Below, piece after piece: positions 59,976-64,000 of a stretch of DNA of 64,000 nt (within the stretch, counting starts at the first letter, position 1; every line of letters starts with the position of its first letter). A model generated the notes under the pieces. The model ran no database searches, had not been told where the DNA came from, and worked only from the letters and a program-made list of their open reading frames with translations. Source of the stretch: Pelodera strongyloides (lineage: Eukaryota; Nematoda; Chromadorea; Rhabditida; Rhabditidae); contig JAANDG010000061.1 in NCBI GenBank assembly GCA_036852015.1, positions 342,535-406,534 of the forward strand, written 5' to 3'. A program made the position numbers and the translations under genes.

Positions 59976-60393
59976 TTAAAGGGTCAGGCCCATCTCAAAT
60001 GACCCCTATTTTTGATGATTCCATCTGATTCTTCATGTCATATATAGTAGAATGCAATGTTTTTCTAATTTTCAAGCGCAAAATTCACACACTATTCGGC
60101 AATTTACCGTGGGCAGTCATACCCAACTATTTATCGCAGTTTGTACGCTCCTTCGCGCTGATTGGCCAATATCGCAATTGCCACGCCCAATAGAGCATAT
60201 TGCCCAATTAGCGCGAAGGGGCGTGACAACTGCGATAAATAGTTGGGTATGACAGGCAATGGTAAATTTCCGAATACTGCGTGAATTTTGCGCTTGAAAA
60301 TTAGAAAAATATCGTATCCTAGTATATATGACATGAAGAATCAGATGGAATCGTCAAAAATAGGGGTCATTTGAAATGGGCCTGACCCTTTAA
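59976..60393. mobile_element. Palindromic MITE, AGGGTCAGGCCCATTTC family, copy 3
   Basis: Same length and layout as copies at 24493 and 26897, TTAA at both ends. Lies just right of the last visible unc-15 exon. Confidence 0.92.
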
Positions 60394-61367
60394 TTTAGAC
60401 GTAAATTTTTAGTTCGCTGTTTTGACGTTGTGTATGACTAAATCTTAGTTTACACCTTATTTAATGCATGCTGTACTTTTATGGGCGCTTTCTGGTCCAG
60501 ATAGTGCTTTGTTTTGACAAAAGTCATATTTTGGGCTGCTAACACTGCTAATCTGGGGTAACACCCTTTTGTGAAGCCACCAAATGGGCCTTACGTCTGT
60601 TCCAGCAGTTTTTTTATCCTTTTCATGAGATAACCGGCTAAAATCTTCGCAATCTTTCAGCGAGCAATTTTGTGGCGCACACTTGGAGAGCTAGAACAAA
60701 TAGAGAGCAAAAGTTAGCGCGCGCGGAGGGAATACTATATGACACAAGCCAGGGATTCCCCGGCAATTACACTAGATAATTAGGGGATTTGGAGATAATT
60801 ATGTCATTAAGAAGTTGGGCAAAGAAGTGGAGCAGTCAGATTTTATGTTTAGCGTTCCGTTGTTATTATAAATTGTAAAACATGAACGCCAGTTGTTCGC
60901 GTCATAAGTAGACTGGAGAATTTCGAAAAATGAAAGAAAATCTTAAACTTTGTTTTCGAAAAACCTAACAATGTTTAGCTTTCGGCTGTGTTGGTGAGGT
61001 CAGCAAACAAAAACTTTTCTGTAATCAAATTTACGTTTTTCGGATATTTGTGACGCCCCACAACGTTGGGAGAAACAATAAACTTTGGCATAAATGAACG
61101 CCAATCTGGTTTTCGAAAATAGAATTCCTTTTTTTTTTGCTGAAAACTACATAATGTTTTTGAAGAATATTTTAAAAATTCTGCTCATATTTTGAAAAAA
61201 AGGAACGAATACCGTAGTCATAGTCGTAAGCGTTTTAATTGTTAGCATAAAAATAGGCTAACAATAAAAAATTCAAGAAAATTGCACGGAAATCAATAAA
61301 TCCCGAAGAAAATCAATCGATAAATCAATAAAAATCAATCGATAAATCAATAAAAGTCAATCGATAC
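60394..61367. other. Overlapping introns of unc-15 and the C2 gene
   Basis: No exon found. Near 61290-61367 there are repeated AATCAATCGATAAATCAATA words directly beside the C2-gene donor. Confidence 0.4.
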
Positions 61368-61569
61368 CTTGTTCGTCCATCTCGTCATCACTTTCGCGGC
61401 GAAACAGGGAAATTTGACTGAGTTTTCGTATTTGTTGATTGACTCCGTGGATGATGCCCCCAATGCCAGCGCCGATCCCCGCGCCGAAGTCGTTTAGTCC
61501 CGCGCTCAGCACGCTACTGTCTGGGAGAATTGGCCCACCGCCAAAAATCGATGACGCCCTCTGCCGCAT
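61368..61569 (-). CDS. First coding exon of the C2-domain gene
   Basis: ATG at 61569 and donor GTATCGA after 61368. Encodes MRQRASSIFGGGPILPDSSV, then a Gly-rich GAGIGAGIGGIIHGVN, a basic QQIRKLSQISLFRRE and acidic DDEMDEQ. It ends in phase 1, which the 55564 exon completes (Glu). The Gly/Ile stretch is too short and polar for a sure membrane segment. Assignment to the C2 gene rests on strand, order and the phase match to 55434-55564. It could instead begin a separate gene. Confidence 0.65.
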
Positions 61570-63093
61570 TATCGATTAGCAAATATAGCAATATTGATTA
61601 TTTGCGGCAGAATTAGATCTGCAAACGATCAATAAGTATGTGTTCATAAAGCATGGACAAGTAATGAGGAAAAATACCGGATAAGATTTTTATGTAAAAC
61701 CCGAGTATAGTTTTAAGCAAAACAATGAGATCATTTGGTTCATTCGTTTTGTTTTTAAATTACATGGAAATAATATCATCAGATTGGGGGAAAAGTGTTT
61801 ATAGACAAAGAAAACTTAAAGCTAAAAATCCGTTTAGGAGAAAAATACGTAGCAAAATAGGTTGTGTATTTTCTGCTTTTGTTTACTAATTATTTATTAA
61901 GTCTTTATTTAAAATTGTTTTGTATATATCTATATTTACTTATTTTTAAGCAGTACCAATAGCCAAATCTAAGGATGGAGGCACAAAGGTAGTCAAAACA
62001 AATCCATGTATATTCGGAAATTATGCGTAGCAGGCATAATTACAAGAATCAATATCATTATCAATAATTAAAGACGTTCTAATCCTATAAACGAAGTACT
62101 TATTTAACTTATTGTGCAGGTTAAGCTATATCCATTACAAATAAAATTCGTACTTTTACAAATAAATCCAAACTATACTTTAGAGAAAATCCCATAATTC
62201 AGACTTTTTGGTGTTATTTACACCGGAAGTACACTTTTATACACATCTACTTTGCTACTTCTCTATTCCATAATATGTTATAAAATAGCGCAAAAAAAGA
62301 AATGTCTTTTTGTATTAAACGGATCTATGTTATTACGAATTTAGTTTTAACCTGAATTAGTGGAACTGCCAGCCATCAAAAAATTAAGTAAAAAAAATAT
62401 AATTATTAGTTGTGCATAACTGTAAAAGATTTTAAATATTTATTCTTTGTCTAGCTTTATAAATATTTTTATTTAGTAAGGCTTTTCTATTTTTTGAAAC
62501 ATCAAATATAGACCCTTTGGGACTTCACCCAACAAATAACACCCAAAAATATATCAACTGTCAATGTTCAAAAAACATAGTCACACTCAATTTGATGAAT
62601 TCAGCTTTGACAAGGTCAAGTTTTAATATTTACTTAAAAAAAGTTATAAAATCTATCTATAGTACTATATATAAAACATTAAACTGCTATAGAAAGTTTA
62701 AAGCCCAGTGCGTATGAACTATATTTACTAGCTGTGTTTATATTATTCAAGCGCATTGTTCATAAACTTTTTTTTACAGCCTGTAGCTTGCTATACAAAA
62801 AAAAAGTTGGGGAACAGCTTTATGGTTTGTTCTACAGGAGAAATATAGAGAAAGAACTAAAGTAGAAAATAAATGGGTATTATAAAAAAAAGAGAAAAAT
62901 AACTCGTGTTTTTGAGGTAAATGATTTGGCTGAACATCTCATCTTAATTCATTGAATTAATTAACACCCAGTTCAGTTGCTTACTGCCCAGCGAACACTG
63001 CGTCGAACGTGGGAGAATAGTATAGAAAGGAAGCCCCGGGGGTTTAGCTTGTTTTCCCCGTTTTTGCGGCCCGCATCTTGTAAAAATTACTTA
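61570..63093. other. AT-rich region upstream of the C2 gene / unc-15 intron
   Basis: Very AT-rich, no exon, RNA gene or repeat recognised. Should contain the C2-gene promoter if 61569 is its true start. Confidence 0.4.
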
Positions 63094-63166
63094 GAGACCC
63101 TGGTAGCCGAGTGGTTAGCGTTATGGTTTTCTAAGATGAACATCAAGGGTTCGATGCCCTGAACAG
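63094..63166 (+). other. tRNA-like sequence (SINE or tRNA pseudogene)
   Basis: A box [18 protein letters not shown] box GGTTCGATGCC, T-arm stem AGGG/CCCT intact; acceptor stem not closed (GAGACCC against CTGAACAG). Confidence 0.55.
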
Positions 63167-63698
63167 ATAGAGTGATACTAAATAGAATAAATCTATCTAC
63201 CAGGCATATTTAGCGTAATTTTATTTTTATGGAGAATCTTATAAATAAAAAAAAGAGAAGATTCCTTTACTATCTCCAAGGCGCCCAATTTAATTTTCTT
63301 CCAAAATTCTGTGCTCAGCTGTTAGTATAATGAATAATGTGGGATGAGATTTGGAAAGAAAACCTCAAGATGAACGGGCGAATATTCCCCTATAAAAGGG
63401 ACACCCAAAATGAATTAGTGGGATTTCAGAGACGCTTTTTGAAATCCCGATTACGCCCAGCAGAGAAATGTAAATAAACACTGAGCGGGATATGATATTG
63501 CATTTTGAAGTAAAATTTGGCAAAAAAAAGTATTTAGAGTAACACTTTTAAGTTAGAAAAGCGCTAGTTTTGCCCTACTATTGAGTTTAATCAACAGTGT
63601 AGCTTCGGATTGTTATTTTACTTATGAAATATACTATATTATATAAAAATATGAGAAGTTAATAAACCTTTATGAAGTTAGCGAACTGAACGCTGGGC

Positions 63699-63722
63699 TT
63701 AGGCTTAGGCTTAGGCTTAGGC
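63699..63722 (+). repeat. Interstitial telomere repeat, four TTAGGC units
   Basis: Four exact TTAGGC units in a row, the nematode telomere sequence, followed by TTCGGG. Flanked by AT-rich DNA. Confidence 0.9.
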
Positions 63723-64000
63723 TTCGGGTATGAGAAAATATCTACGATGTACTAAAAACGTTTGTTCTTATGAATGTGGATAGTTCCTATGGCCCTTACA
63801 CATATATGTACTGAGATGACTGCCCAAAAGAGAAGACATATCTATTTAATTAACAAAAAGGGAATACATCCCATATATTGGATTATGAGCCATTTTTTCG
63901 CCGAAAAGAAGCACCTTTGACATTTTATTATGATTTATTCCGTTTAGCATTATATAAAGTTGTAAATTGACGTATGTAAACTGCTGCCTTCGCATCTGAT

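Noticed and set aside
11340..63166. Functional tRNA genes at the A/B-box sites
   Set aside because: B boxes are good, but acceptor stems do not pair and anticodon arms are not convincing; called tRNA-like only.
1..64000. CRISPR arrays, bacterial operons, integrated viral genes, autonomous transposases
   Set aside because: No spaced direct-repeat array, no long intact polymerase, integrase or transposase frame; all long coding signals are spliced animal genes.

Overview
The window looks like nuclear DNA of a nematode that is not C. elegans. It carries the 5' part of a paramyosin (unc-15) gene, introns with the nematode TTTCAG-type acceptor, a 21-base match to the nematode SL1 spliced leader, and an interstitial run of the nematode telomere repeat TTAGGC. 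Genes are split into many small exons, introns are long, and the DNA between exons is packed with palindromic MITE-like elements, microsatellites and tRNA-like sequences. No bacterial, viral, CRISPR or autonomous transposase gene was recognised.

Layout. 1-2058 is a satellite of about 61-bp monomers. 2561-4319 (+) is a B-box zinc-finger gene with an SL1 copy and a hammerhead-like motif in one intron. 5613-6178 (-) is a frameshifted papain-like-fold gene fragment. 6540-9206 is a nested composite of inverted repeats. 10061-13249 (+) is a nine-exon coiled-coil gene. 13500-16300 is mostly repeats, including a cluster of GC hairpins. 16429-16692 (+) is a small ORF with a possible acylation motif, possibly an upstream exon of the next gene. 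17018-21211 (+) is an eleven-exon cysteine synthase-like PLP enzyme. From 23025 to 61569 on the minus strand runs a gene of about 38.5 kb for a tandem C2-domain, synaptotagmin-like protein. From 51792 rightward on the plus strand runs unc-15, whose first five coding exons interleave with the 5' exons of the C2 gene. 59774-64000 holds no further unc-15 exon that I can see.

Gene models were built by hand from splice sites, and in almost every case the codon phase matches across the junction. That is the main support for exons too short to stand alone. The most notable observations are: MITE ends lying 7-18 bases upstream of 3' splice sites in five introns of two neighbouring genes; the SL1 copy joined to a hammerhead-like core; the interdigitated antisense unc-15/C2 pair; a likely GC-AG intron in the cysteine synthase gene; and a satellite built of two alternating palindromes. 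No family assignment here has been checked by database search.
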